A DNA stretch of 64,000 nucleotides from Plasmodium malariae (lineage: Eukaryota > Apicomplexa > Aconoidasida > Haemosporida > Plasmodiidae), in assembly GCF_900090045.1 (NCBI RefSeq), contig NC_041788.1, positions 372,001 through 436,000 of the forward strand. The letters run 5' to 3'. The notes under the pieces are model-generated. The model did no database searches, was not told the DNA's origin, and saw only the letters and a list, made by a program, of their open reading frames with translations. A program made the position numbers and the translations under genes. Shown in pieces: positions 52,638 to 63,807 of the stretch (position 1 is the first letter of the stretch; the number at the start of each line of letters is the position of its first letter).

Positions 52638-53196
52638 AAATTTTTTGAATATATTATAATTTCAGAATGTCCATTGTGCATTGTACCTATGAGGTACTCA
52701 TTATATGAGCAAAATAACTTTCAAAAAAGGTTAAGAAACAGTCATAAAAGAATAATGGTAGAAGCAAATATGGACCCATGGAAGCAAGACTTTTTTATAA
52801 AACCAATAATTTACAATGAAAAAGAAGTAGAAAAATGCTCAACAGATGAATACAAAGCCATTTCCTTTGAGAAAATAAAAATCATCTGTATATAATAATC
52901 CAAATTATGGAAAAAGATCGTCGCTAATATAAAAGAAAAATATTCTAAAGAAACATTTAACATGAATGACGCATAGAGAAATTATATGTGGAATAGTAAA
53001 TAGGTAACTTATTTAGAACAAGTACATTCTGCTATAAATGACAACTTTAATGATAAAAATCTCTCTGGAAAATATTATTGAAATGTTTTTCATCATCTGC
53101 ATACTCTACATTGAAACACATTTTAATGCATTTTTTGAAGACCTTAATCACCAATGGTATAATGAGTACATGTCACGAAATCCTCTACAAGATTAA
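52345..53196 (+). pseudogene. Two-exon gene relic, possible exported helical domain, not assigned
   Basis: Exon 1 (52345-52423, MGKLKKITATSVIALKSGDK...) ends ATTG|GTACGC; the frame is also open about 60 bp upstream, so the start is uncertain. Exon 2 begins after TTTCAG at 52666 and stays open to 52893 (ECPLCIVPMRYSLYEQNNFQ; VEANMDPWKQDFFIKPI). After TAA the same kind of sequence continues in other frames with stops: LWKKIVANIKEKYSKETFN at about 52908, VTYLEQVHSAINDNFNDKN at about 53006 and FFEDLNHQWYNEYM near 53135-53170, ending TAA at 53194-53196. Spaced Trp and helical charged segments recall exported helical domains such as PHIST, but I cannot confirm any family. Broken by several stops and at least two frame changes. 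Confidence 0.55.
52599..52634. repeat. (TA)n microsatellite within the intron of the 52-kb relic
   Basis: About 34 bp of TA dinucleotides between the putative exon 1 donor (52424) and exon 2 acceptor (52665). Confidence 0.9.
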
Positions 53197-55372
53197 GATA
53201 TACATAATTAGAGGAAAAATATAAAAAAAAAACACATTAGTGAAAATATTCGAAGTTAAATAAATTTGTGAAATTTGTTAAATTTGTTAAATCTGCTATA
53301 TTGGTTTTATAAGTTAAGTTGCTTTAATTGCTTAAAATGTCTTGCTCGATTAAGATTCTTAAACTGATTACTCAGCATAGTTGATAACTATAAAAGAAGT
53401 TCATTTTGATTTTTATATTTATATACAACCAATACATACCTTGAAACACACAACTGATAGTCTAGTAATTTTTAAAATATATTAGGCCAACATAATTTAT
53501 GGTGGTAGTTATTATAATAAAAAAAGGTTGTACTTTTATTATTTGGATTCTTCGTGTTTCATTAGCATATGTTATAATTCACTCACTTGTGTCGATGAAA
53601 ACACAGAAATTGTAACTTTGCGTACAAAATATACATATTATGCATACATGTAATATTCTTAGTGTCAAAGGACTACAAATGCGAGTAATTCCTCCTATAT
53701 TTTTACCATCGATTCTACGTAGGTTTACCATCCTCCATTTAGATCATTAATTATATTTTTGTGTTATGTTTAATCAATGTTAATAATATCTCCATATTTT
53801 ATTTTATTCACAGAAACTTCATACACATTTAAAAAGTATAACAACTTATTTTACTAATAAAGGAAAGAACTATTTTACACTCCAACTTCACCCCTACTTC
53901 AAAAAAAAAAGAAAGGCGGGAAACTTATTAATAGTGTTTAAAATAACCCTCAAGAATAAGGGGAAGCTTATTAACAGTATATAATATAACGCTAAAGAAA
54001 AAAGGGAAACTTATTAATATAGTATAATATAATAATAAACAAAAAGCTGAAACTTATTAATAGTGTTTAAAATAACGCTCAAGAATAAGGGGAAGCTTAT
54101 TAACACTATATAATATAACGCTAAAGAAAAAAGGGAAACTTATTAATATAGTATAATATAATAATAAACAAAAAGCTGAAACTTATTAATAGTGTTTAAC
54201 ATAACTCTAAAGTAAAAGGGGAAGTTTATTTATAATGTTTTATAACGTTTGTAGTGATATGGAAATGGAACAAAGGACATATATGTAGTAGTCAAAGGAT
54301 GAAACAATTAAAAAAGAAAAAAATATACACTAACTGATAGTAATATGAAATTTATTTAGAGTGAGAAATATGGATATATAGATATATGCGTTATTCTCTA
54401 TATATTAAAAAGAAAGTTATAAAAAATTTCAATTTCATAATTTATCTGCTATGTAAACAGTATAAATACACTGACAATTAAATTAAGGATCTATAGTTTA
54501 TATTCATTGATAAAATATAACCTTTTTTTTTTTTCTTATTTGAATTATCGATAAATACTATTACAATAATGTCTTTAGCACAATGAACAAATTACATAAT
54601 AATATTTCTCATAATATCCCTATGCAATATGACAACATTAGGTACATAGAAATAAGAAAAAACAAAATTAACATAGAAAATTGGAAATATTCCTAAACAT
54701 ACATATAAATATAAGCTAACATAATAATTAAGACATTCTTGGTAACCAATTTTATAATATACTGTTAGTATTTAATTGTACGTATATACAATAAATTTAA
54801 TTTTATATTCTTTCTCGCACATTATATGCAAAATTAAAGAAAATAAGTTTTTTTCTTTTTTTTTCCTTTCTTTTGTTTTTGATGTTTATTAGAAAATTTT
54901 TATATACTAATCAGTTTTTTTTTTTTTTTTTCTCTTTTTGAATAAATAGCTACAATAAATACTACTACTTACGATAAGAACTCTTAAATACGTAAACTTC
55001 TCACTATAAAATAAACTCATAAAGTAATACAATAAATTACATGGTTAAAACATGATGTATAATGAAAAAAGTTCAATTAAACACACTACAATGTTTAAAT
55101 TTATTTTCAACAAAAACGTACACAAATATATATAATATATATACAACTAAAATATTCCATACTTCCAATTACTTCAATAATTTCAGTACCTTCATAATAC
55201 ATATTAAATAACATATTATATGTATATAAAAAAGAAAAGATGCGTGGAAAAAAAAATAATATAACGCACACGATTCTTTATATATGTTGAAAGGTGTTAA
55301 AAATAACTTCATTAATTAAGAACTACTAGTGCAAATGTGTAGAGTGGATCAGCAAATGAAAGTCAGAAATCA
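53197..55372. other. Intergenic region holding a 129-bp repeat array
   Basis: No gene supported. It contains the array at 53915-54240. From about 55000 the sequence resembles the 3' flanks of the tandem gene family to the right, so the duplicated unit starts here. Confidence 0.5.
53915..54240. repeat. Higher-order tandem repeat, 129-bp unit made of three about 43-bp monomers
   Basis: GAAACTTATTAATAGTGTTTA begins at 53920, 54049 and 54178, an exact 129-bp period. Inside each unit three related monomers share a core (G/A)GGAA(A/G)CTTATTAA. The second starts with AATAAGGGGAAGCTTATTAAC and the third with GAAAAAAGGGAAACTTATTAA. The first two 129-bp units are nearly identical (differences such as CAGTATA/CACTATA, ACCCTC/ACGCTC); the third is partial and more diverged. 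Non-coding. Confidence 0.9.
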
Positions 55373-56140
55373 TTACTTCATATCAGATTGCGAGTTTACA
55401 CTGAAGAATGCATCTGGTTTATGATGGTCTTGATCTTCAGGACTTTCATATTAGTATTTTGATCGTATGAATGTAGATTCTCTTAGTATATCAACAAGGA
55501 AGCTCCCAACTGTAACTATATTATTATGGATCATTTCCGGTGAATATTTGATACATTTTTCTTTTTCATAATCATTTTTAACTTTTTTTATTTCATTTTT
55601 ATTGTAACACATTTTTCTTTTATCTGGATACTGTTTCGCACTGTAGACCTTCACAGACATTTCCTCACCAACTCTTTGTTCAATCCAAAAAAAAATTTCG
55701 CCCTGCTTCAAATATTCTTCTGTTAAAACACCTTCAATCACAAATGAATTAAGACGCTTTTTTATTCTGCTAACACAGTTATTCTTGGATTCGTCGTCAA
55801 CAAATTTATATCCATACTTTTTTTCAAATCCGCGTAAAACTGTTAAAATATTTTCGGTTTTCTCTATTTCTAAAAACATTTTTGCTTCATCAGCACCATA
55901 TAGCAATAATTGATACAAAAGGTCAAATGATACATTAAACTCTACATTTCCCAGTTTCTTAGCTTCTTCTGTAACATCATCCTTAAAGTATTCATAGTTG
56001 TATTCACTCTTCTTCTTATCCTTAGTATGTGTTTTTGCAGCTTATCCCTTAAATGGACGTTCCTTCATGTCTCCAGCAGCGCACTTAGTAAGTGCACGCA
56101 TAAAGAAAATTTGGATTTGTAAATAGGTATATATATTCAT
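55373..56140 (-). pseudogene. Secreted-protein tandem family, copy 1, two in-frame stops
   Basis: A 256-codon frame runs from ATG at 56140 to TAA at 55373, broken only by TAA at 56042-56044 and at 55451-55453. The start MNIYTYLQIQIFFM is a signal peptide aligning with the intact copy. The conserved core is YGYKFVDDESKNNCVSRIKK, then LTEEYLKQGEIFFWIEQR. Note Leu where the other copies have Cys in EEYCKQ. No frameshift is visible, and sequence after each stop still matches the family (SPEDQDHHKPDA after the second). So it is barely dead, and may be alive in other isolates. Family function unknown. Confidence 0.8.
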
Positions 56141-56521
56141 GGCAACTAATTAATTCGTAGACAGTACAAATATTCGAGAATACGAATGAGTAAAAATAAA
56201 TTTATTATTTTCTAAAGGAAAATTCTCCAAAAGAAATATATACTTAAATGTGCATTATATTAGCTATAAATATTCCAAAGTAACAGGTAAAATAAAGGCA
56301 TCTAATATACACACCAACAAAAAATATATAATAAAATATATCCTTAAATGATTGGAGAAATAAAATGTTTTCTAATTCGTTGTAAAATTATTTTCTTTTA
56401 TGCTTTCATTAAAATGTTTATTCATTTATAATTATATTGTATAAATCATGAGATATATCGTTTTCTATTTCAATATCTTCTTTAATTTTAAAAGCACAAT
56501 AATATTTTTGAATATTTAAAA

Positions 56522-56563
<42 letters not shown>

Positions 56564-57421
56564 TGTTATGAATTAATATTGTTTTTAAAAAAAAAAAATT
56601 AAAAGTACATTAATTTTTTTTTTTTTTTTGGGATTAAAATTATTAATGAGTTCTATTAATCGATAGATTCGGCTTATATATAATTATTTCCCTTATATCT
56701 AAAAAAATATGCTCAAAAAAAATAGTAAATTTTACAGTATTTTTATTTTAAATACTTATAATCCATAAAATTTAAATAATATATTTTCTCCATGGATAAT
56801 AAAATTACACATCATACACATTAATCCATTACTTGGCAAAATATGTATTTTATTTACAATTAAAAAAAAATAATTCATTTAAAAAAAAAAAAAATTGCCT
56901 TATTATTCTTATTCGTACTTTGTTTAATATAGTACTATATATCTATGTTAAATAAAAAAACTATGGAGCTTTTCTGTCTTTTTTTTTTTATTATTTTAAC
57001 TGCATTTAATTTAACTTCAACTTTAGTTACGAACATGTAAAAAATTAAAATTCACAATTAAAAAAACTCAAAGAACTGTAAATAAATAACCATATGGTTA
57101 AAAAACTATTTATGGAGAACAAAATGTTCAATTTAGTACTTTACAATTTAAAAATTCTTTTAACGAAAACGTACACACATACATATGGGGAACAAGAATA
57201 CTACAAAAGTTCTAACACTTAAACGTTTTCATTAACTTTTTAATACAAACTTAATTACATACTACTCGTATAAAAAAAAGGGCTCAACGAGAAAAAAATT
57301 ATTTAGCACTCACAATTATTTATATATATTTAAGGACGTTCAAGAAAAAATCATTAAAATATTAATGGAAAAATAATGCTCTATACATTATGCCGAGAGG
57401 AGAAGCGATGAAAATCTGGTA
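56141..57421. other. Intergenic part of the tandem unit between copies 1 and 2
   Basis: Presumed promoter of copy 1 and 3' flank of copy 2. It holds (AT)n at 56525-56560, poly(A)/poly(T) blocks at about 56587-56630, and the flank motifs shared with the other units. No coding signal. Confidence 0.6.
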
Positions 57422-58489
57422 TCAGTTTTTATCTTCAGTAGTCGAGTTTTCTTTTTCTTTAACTTCAGGTTTTTTATGGCTTGAATCTTCTGGATTAAAA
57501 TATATTGGATCTAGAGGTTCAAAATGACTTGGTTTTTCTGATTTTTTATGGCTTGGATCTTCTGGATTAAAATATATTGGATCTAGAGGTTCAAAATGGC
57601 TTGGTTTTTCTGATTTTTTATGGCTTGGATCTTCTGGATTAAAATATATTGGATCTAGAGGTTCAAAATGGCTTGGTTTTTCTGATTTTTTATGGCTCGG
57701 ATCTTCTGGATTAAAATATATTGGATCTAAAGGTTCAAAATGACTTGGTTTTTCTGATTTTTTATGGCTTGGATCTTCGGGTGCTACGGGTAAGACCTTG
57801 GATGGTACTACTATTTTGGATGTTCTTAATACATCAAGAAGGAAATTCTCTACTGAACTAACAACACCATCTACCATTTTTTCGGAAAGTTTTACACTTC
57901 TACCTTTTTCTATAGAACCTAAAAGTTTTTTTATTTCAGCTGCATTATGACACATTTTCTTTTTCTCTTCCTCTGTTTTTAGTTTATCTACCTTAGCAGA
58001 CATTTCCTCATCTAATCTTTGTTCAACCCAAAAATATTTCTGTGCTTGTTTGCAATATTCTTCTGTTAAAATGTTTTCCATTACAATCAAATTAAGACGT
58101 CTTTTTATTCTGCTAACACAGTTATTCTTGGATTCGTCGTCAACAAATTTATATCCATACTTACCTTCATATTCATTAAGAATTTCTAATATCTTTTCAG
58201 TTTTCTCAATTTCTAAAAATAGTTTTGCTTTATCAGCACCATTTGGCAATAATTTATACAAAATGTCATTTGAAGCATGAAACTCTACATCTCCAAGTTT
58301 CTTAACTTCTTCCTTAACTCCGCCATTCTTCAAATGATCATATGTATATGCATAAGGTAAAGCATTTTCTGTTTTTAAATTTAGTCCCTTCTTCTCGGCT
58401 TCCTTCATGCATCCAGCTGCGCACTTAAAAAGTGCGTATATAACAAAAATTTGGATTTGCATAAATGTATATATATTCATAGCGAACAA
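57422..58489 (-). CDS. Secreted-protein tandem family, copy 2, intact, with 24-residue repeats
   Basis: Single exon, 355 residues from the first ATG. The ATG at 58480 (fourth codon, MNIYTFMQIQIFVIYALFKC) aligns with the start in other copies and is the likelier one. A signal peptide covers the first 25 residues. The conserved domain spans about residues 60-230: YGYKFVDDESKNNC (111-124), LTEEYCKQAQKYFWVEQR (141-158), EEMSAKV, then CHNAAEIKKLL. Four Cys lie after the signal start. From residue 248 come four 24-residue repeats (EDPSHKKSEKPSHFEPLDPI...) and a partial fifth, then a charged tail ending KENSTTEDKN. The protein is secreted, with no TM, PEXEL or GPI signal that I see, so parasitophorous vacuole or merozoite surface is a guess. 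Only full-length intact member in view. I do not recognise the family. It lacks MSP7, MSP3, RAD or PHIST signatures as I know them. Confidence 0.88.
   Translation of the reverse strand: MFAMNIYTFMQIQIFVIYALFKCAAGCMKEAEKKGLNLKTENALPYAYTYDHLKNGGVKEEVKKLGDVEFHASNDILYKLLPNGADKAKLFLEIEKTEKILEILNEYEGKYGYKFVDDESKNNCVSRIKRRLNLIVMENILTEEYCKQAQKYFWVEQRLDEEMSAKVDKLKTEEEKKKMCHNAAEIKKLLGSIEKGRSVKLSEKMVDGVVSSVENFLLDVLRTSKIVVPSKVLPVAPEDPSHKKSEKPSHFEPLDPIYFNPEDPSHKKSEKPSHFEPLDPIYFNPEDPSHKKSEKPSHFEPLDPIYFNPEDPSHKKSEKPSHFEPLDPIYFNPEDSSHKKPEVKEKENSTTEDKN
57470..57785 (-). repeat. 72-bp coding tandem repeat, four copies plus a partial
   Basis: The unit (plus strand TTTTTATGGCTTGGATCTTC...) recurs every 72 bp, encoding a 24-residue repeat rich in Pro, His, Ser and Lys. 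Copies are almost identical at DNA level; differences are single bases such as ATGGCTT/ATGACTT, CTAGAGG/CTAAAGG and CTTGG/CTCGG. None of the other tandem gene copies shows this array, so it expanded after duplication. Confidence 0.95.
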
Positions 58490-59730
58490 TAAATTTGTTC
58501 CTTAAAAATTTAGGAATTCGCAAATAAAAATAAATTTATTATTTTCTAAAAGCAAATGTGCTAAAATAATGCAATGCACTTATACGTATGATTTATTTTA
58601 TTTATAAACTTTCCGGGCGTATGTAAAAATATATAATACACAGTAATAAAATTAATACAATAAAATATAAAACTTTTATTCGTTTAAAGGAAAAATATTT
58701 TTTTTAAAATTCGTTTAAAATTTATATTTTCCTATGGTTAAGAAAAAAGTTTATGTATTACACTCTTATATATATAATAAGATATGTAGTTTTATATTGA
58801 TGTATCCCCTATTTCGTTTAAATTCTTAAGTGAATCTTAAAATTTAAAATAAAAATAAAATTTTTTTTTTTTTGTGTCATAAATTAATTACAATTTAAAA
58901 AAAAAAATAAAAACACATTAATTTTTTTTTTTTTTTAAGTTTAAATTCTTAATTTATTATGAGTTCTATTTCAACATATATTTATTTTATATATATTATT
59001 CTAGTTTTTCCAAAAAAAAAATAAGCTCAAAAATGCGAGCAAAATATATAACATTTTTCCTTTATATATTTCTGAACTAGATATATTACACTTGTATTTT
59101 TCTTTATGATATAATAAAATTGTGCATTAAATGTCTGCACTTCGTTTTAACTAGATAAAAATAATATATAGTTTATAAACAATTGGAAAAGGAAAAAATT
59201 CCTTTACAAATACAAATATTACTATTTTTTTGATTCCATTTTCAGTAATATAGTAGTAAATAACTAGGTTAAATAAGAAATAAAAGACCTTATTGCTCTT
59301 TTTTCATTTTTTATTAAATGAGTGCACTTCGAACTTACTTTAAAAATTCTTAAAAACATAAAATTCAAGATTAAAAAAACTCAAAGAAATGCAATAAAAT
59401 ATTATTTTGTTAAAAAATAAAATGCATTATGAAAAAAGTAAAGTTAAATATACTATACAAATGTATCAATATATTCTTAATGAAAAACTACACATTATAT
59501 AAGTGAAATAAAAAAAAATTCAAAAGTTCTCTGCACATTTATATTTTCTGTGCTGCTTTAATTCAAACTGAACATAAATATGTAAAAAAAAAAAAAAAAA
59601 GAGCAACGAAAAGAGAAAAAAAGTAATTTAACACGTACGACATATTATATATTTTAAAAATTGTTAGGAAAAAACTTTAAATTATTGAATGAAAAATAGT
59701 GATATACACATTATAAGTTGGCTTTGCAAT
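58490..59730. other. Intergenic part of the tandem unit between copies 2 and 3
   Basis: Presumed promoter of the intact copy 2. It has poly(T)/poly(A) blocks near 58860-58935, the shared 5' flank motif near 58943, and the shared 3' flank of copy 3 near 59375-59500. No coding signal. Confidence 0.6.
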
Positions 59731-60510
59731 CTAAGTTATGAATCGGTTTTTCTTATCATTAATCGAGTTTTCATAAGGGGGTTCACTATTTTTATGAGGT
59801 TTGTCTTCATGTTTTTCGGGTGACTGTTTACATTGTACTTTTTTTGGATTATTTTAAAACATCTAAAAGGAAGGACACAAGTGTAGTAACATTATTGTAT
59901 ATCATTTCTTCTGAAAGTTTTATACTTATACCTTTTTCCAAAACACATATGAACCTTTTAATTTCAGATTTATTTTTGCTCATTCCTTTTTTCTCCTAAC
60001 TTTTCTGCTTATTTAGAAAAAGAGCCATTTCCTCATTAACTCTTTGTTTAATCCAAAAAAAATTCTCAGCCTGCTTGCAATATTCTTTTGTTAAAACATC
60101 TTCAATTACAATAAAACTCAGGCATTTTTTTATTTTAATGATACAGTTATTCCTGTATTCGTCATCATTAAATTCATACCCATACGTCACTGGAATTTAT
60201 TCAAAAATATATAAAATATTTCCAGGTTTCTCTAATTTATAAAATATTTTTCCTTTATCAGCACCATATATTAATAATTAGCACAAAAAGTCAGTTGATG
60301 CATTAAACTCTACATTTCCAAGTTTTTTAATCTCTGTAACTTGACCAGTCATCATATAATCATACAAGTAGTCATAGGAAAGCTTTTAATAATTATGAAA
60401 TGTTACCATTCCATTATGTCTAGTATTAGGTGCTCTGAATTTCCAGCTGCACATTTAATAATTGCGTATAAGAGGAAAACATGGATTTGTAAAAAGGTAT
60501 GCATATTCTT
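59731..60510 (-). pseudogene. Secreted-protein tandem family, copy 3, decayed
   Basis: The position of the family start codon (60508-60510) reads AAG instead of ATG, followed by a recognisable signal region (FLQIHVFLLYAIIKCAAGN). The frame then breaks several times. The best preserved block is 59996-60190 (YGYEFNDDEYRNNC; VLTKEYCKQAENFFWIKQR), and the C-terminal end at 59731-59800 keeps ENSINDKKN. At least two frameshifts and several stops. No 24-residue repeats. Confidence 0.8.
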
Positions 60511-61809
60511 GGCTAACAATAAATTTGTAAAAGAAAAATTAGGAAGAACATGAATCAAAATAAATTTTTTTTATTTAAGAATATTAAGCAAAATTCTCTA
60601 AAATAATGCACTTAAATGTTTTATATGTGTACACATTCTGCAATAGTAGGTAAATAAATTAACTAGAATGCAGCAATAAATTTAAATGATAAAATAAAGA
60701 CTTCAGTATTTTAAAGAAATAAAATATATTTTTAATATTCTTAAAATTTATAATTATTCATGATTTATGAATAGAATTCATTTAGATGAAACCATAATAT
60801 GTAAATTATATATGTTGTTCCATATTTCTAAGCCTTGTTTCAATTGTAAAATATTATGTTTAGTAATTTTTGAAAGGAAAAAAAAATGATTTTCTTTTTT
60901 ATTATGAATTAATTTTCATTTTTTTTAAAAAAGCAAAAATGAATTATTAACTTTTTTTCTTTTTATATTTGAATTCTTAATTATTGTAAGTTTTTTTATT
61001 CCATGATAGATGCCTATTATATATATTATTATGGTTTCGCTAAAGATATATTCTGAAATATACTAGTAATGTAATTAACATTTTTCTTTTAAATGGATAG
61101 TTCTAGGCAAGTAAAATTATATCAGTACAGTTACTGTATAGTAAAATAAAATTATGCATTAGATATATCTCCTTCACCTATTTATAGACAAGAAAATATA
61201 TCCTTTATAAACAATTAGAAAAGGAAAACATTCCTTTATAAAATGCAAAATTACAGTTATATTTCTTCATATCGTTTAAAAGCACTTCGAAAAGGAAAAA
61301 ATTCCCTTATAAAGACAAATAATTACTATTTTTTTTGTTCTATTCTTATTATCTTACTATATTTCTATATTAAACAAGAGATATGAGAAATCTATAACTC
61401 TTTATTTTTATTAAATAACTACAGTTCACTTCAACTTAAGTTACGAATTCATAACATAAAATTCACAATTAAAATGACTCAATAAGATATTCAAAAAAAA
61501 TATATGTGGTTAAAAAAGAATGTATAATGAATACATATCAATTAAATACAATTCAAAAGAATAAATTTATTTTTAAGGAAAACTCACAAATTATAGAAAT
61601 ATGGACTATAAACATATGTCAAATATTCCATAAATTTGATATTTATAATATCTTCTCAATGAAGGTTTAACCGTGTATTATACATGTTTAAAAAATAGAG
61701 ATATACAGATATAAAAAAAACTATTTAACCCTCACAATTATTTATGTAGTTTAAGACGTGTTAGAAATAAGTTTAAATTATTAATAGGATACTCGCATTA
61801 TATATATTA
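60511..61809. other. Intergenic part of the tandem unit between copies 3 and 4
   Basis: Shared unit flanks as in the other copies (5' motif near 60970; 3' motif near 61565). A short duplicated phrase (TTTATAAACAATTAGAAAAGG / TTTAAAAGCACTTCGAAAAGG, each followed by AAAA-CATTCC or AAAATTCCC) occurs at 61203 and 61275. No coding signal. Confidence 0.55.
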
Positions 61810-62584
61810 TTCGGAATGGATAGGAAAGGAAGAACTTGCATTCCCTTTTCTTGTCAGTAGTTCTGTTACTACCTGGATCTTCTGGTTTAATGGGTAAACT
61901 TTAGGATTGTAAAATTATTTTTTACTTCTTATTACATTATTGAGGAAGTTTTCAATTGTAATAACAGTACTGTCTTTAATTCAATCTGGTAATTTTATAT
62001 TTCTTTTTCTAAAATACATAAAAGTCTTTTTATTTCATCGTCGTCATTACCCATTATCCTTTTACCTTCATCAGTTTTTTGCTTATCTACCTTAACGGAC
62101 ATTTCCTCATCTATTCTTTGCTCAATCCAAAAATAATTTTGAGCTTGTTTGCAATATTTCTCTCTTAAAACACCCTCAATCACGATTGAATTAAGACACT
62201 TTTTTACTCTGTTAACACAGTTATTCTTCGATTCTTCGTCAACAAATTTATATTCATACTTTTTTTCAAATCCTCGTAAAACTTTTAAAATATTTTCGGT
62301 TTTCTCTATTTCACTAAATATTTTTTTTTTTATTAGCACCATGTGGCAATAATTGATACAAAAGGTCAATTGATGCATTAAACTCTACATTTACAAGTTT
62401 CTTAATTTCTTCTCTAAGGAGGCCACTCTTATAATAATCATTTGTATTCGTAGTTCTTATCACCCACTCTAACTGTTATGCGCTCCTCTATGTTAGATTC
62501 TTCTTCGTTCATGCATCCATCAAAGCACATAAAAAGTGCGTATATGACGAAAATATGGATTTGTATAAACGTTTATATATTCAT
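61810..62584 (-). pseudogene. Secreted-protein tandem family, copy 4, decayed
   Basis: The ATG at 62584 is followed by a TAA at codon 4, then a family-like signal region in frame (QIHIFVIYALFMCF). Further stops and a frameshift follow. The core block 61995-62330 is well preserved (KYEYKFVDEESKNNC; VLREKYCKQAQNYFWIEQR; EEMSVKVDKQKT), ending at TAA 61995-61997. A remnant of the C-terminal region reaches to about 61850. No 24-residue repeats. Confidence 0.8.
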
Positions 62585-63807
62585 AACTAATAATAAATTT
62601 ATAGATGGAAAATTATCTAGTATGTAAATAAAAATAAGTTTATATACTAAAAGTATTCCAAATTCTCTAAAATAATGCACTTATTGATGCGTTATATTAT
62701 CTATAAACTATAGAGTACTTAAAAAAATATATATGCTATTCAGAGATAAAAATTTCTATAGTATAATACAAGAATTTCAATAGATTATAGGAATAAAATA
62801 TTTTTTATTTAGTTGAAAACTCATTCTTTCATAATTAAAAGAAGGGTTCATTTATATATATCAGTATTATATATATATTGCTAAATTAATGGTTTTATAT
62901 ATTAATATATCCCTTTTAATTTTTGTATTTAAAATGGTATGTTTGAAAAATTTTGAAAAATAGAATAAAAAAAAAAAAAAAATTCATTATTAATTTTTTT
63001 GTGCCTTTTAAATTTAAATTCTTAATTATTATAATTTTATTCCTTAATAGATGCCTTTAATATAAATTATTCTTGTTTTACTAAAGATCAATTATGCTGA
63101 AATACTCCAGCAAGAGATACAACCATTTTCTCTTTTGAATAATTTTTTGTAAGATTCAAAAATTATAGCTGCATTTTTTCCTCATAGTAAAAAAAAAACT
63201 ACGCATTAATTATATTACTTCACTGATTATTAAGAGAAATATAGAGTTTATAAACAAAAGAAAAAAATATTTTATAAATATAGAAAATTTAATTTTTTTT
63301 TCATCTAATTTATTTAATATCTTTTTATATATCTTGGTCAAAAGAGAGAACATATCATATATCTACTTTTTTTTATGCATAAAAAAAATACATTTTCACG
63401 TTAACATAAGTTACGAATTAGTAAAAACGTAAAATTCATAATTAAAAGGAGTCATAAAAAAATGCATTAAATTATGTAGTTAAAAAAAAATGATGCACGA
63501 AGAAAAAAGAACAATTAAAAGAACTATACAAAATTATAAATTTATTTTCAACAAAAAATTGCATAATATATATATGAATTAAAGTGCCTCAAAAGATCTA
63601 TCCTCATCCATATTTTCCGTATCGCTTTAATGCAAAGATAAAAATAAATTATGCATAAAAATTGGAAGAGAACATAAGAGAAAAGCATCCTTAAGTACAA
63701 ATAATTATTCATACATCTTAAAGCGTGTTACAAAAATATTTGAATTATTAATAGAAAAATAGTGGTGTACACATTATAACGAGTGATTTGGTTATCCCAG
63801 TAGTGAG
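62585..63807. other. Intergenic part of the tandem unit between copies 4 and 5
   Basis: Same unit flanks again (5' motif near 63017, 3' motif near 63540). No coding signal. Confidence 0.55.

Noticed and set aside
58050..58280. Open frame opposite the conserved core of tandem copy 2
   Set aside because: Antisense shadow; the same shadow reappears opposite copy 4, as expected from the conserved coding strand.
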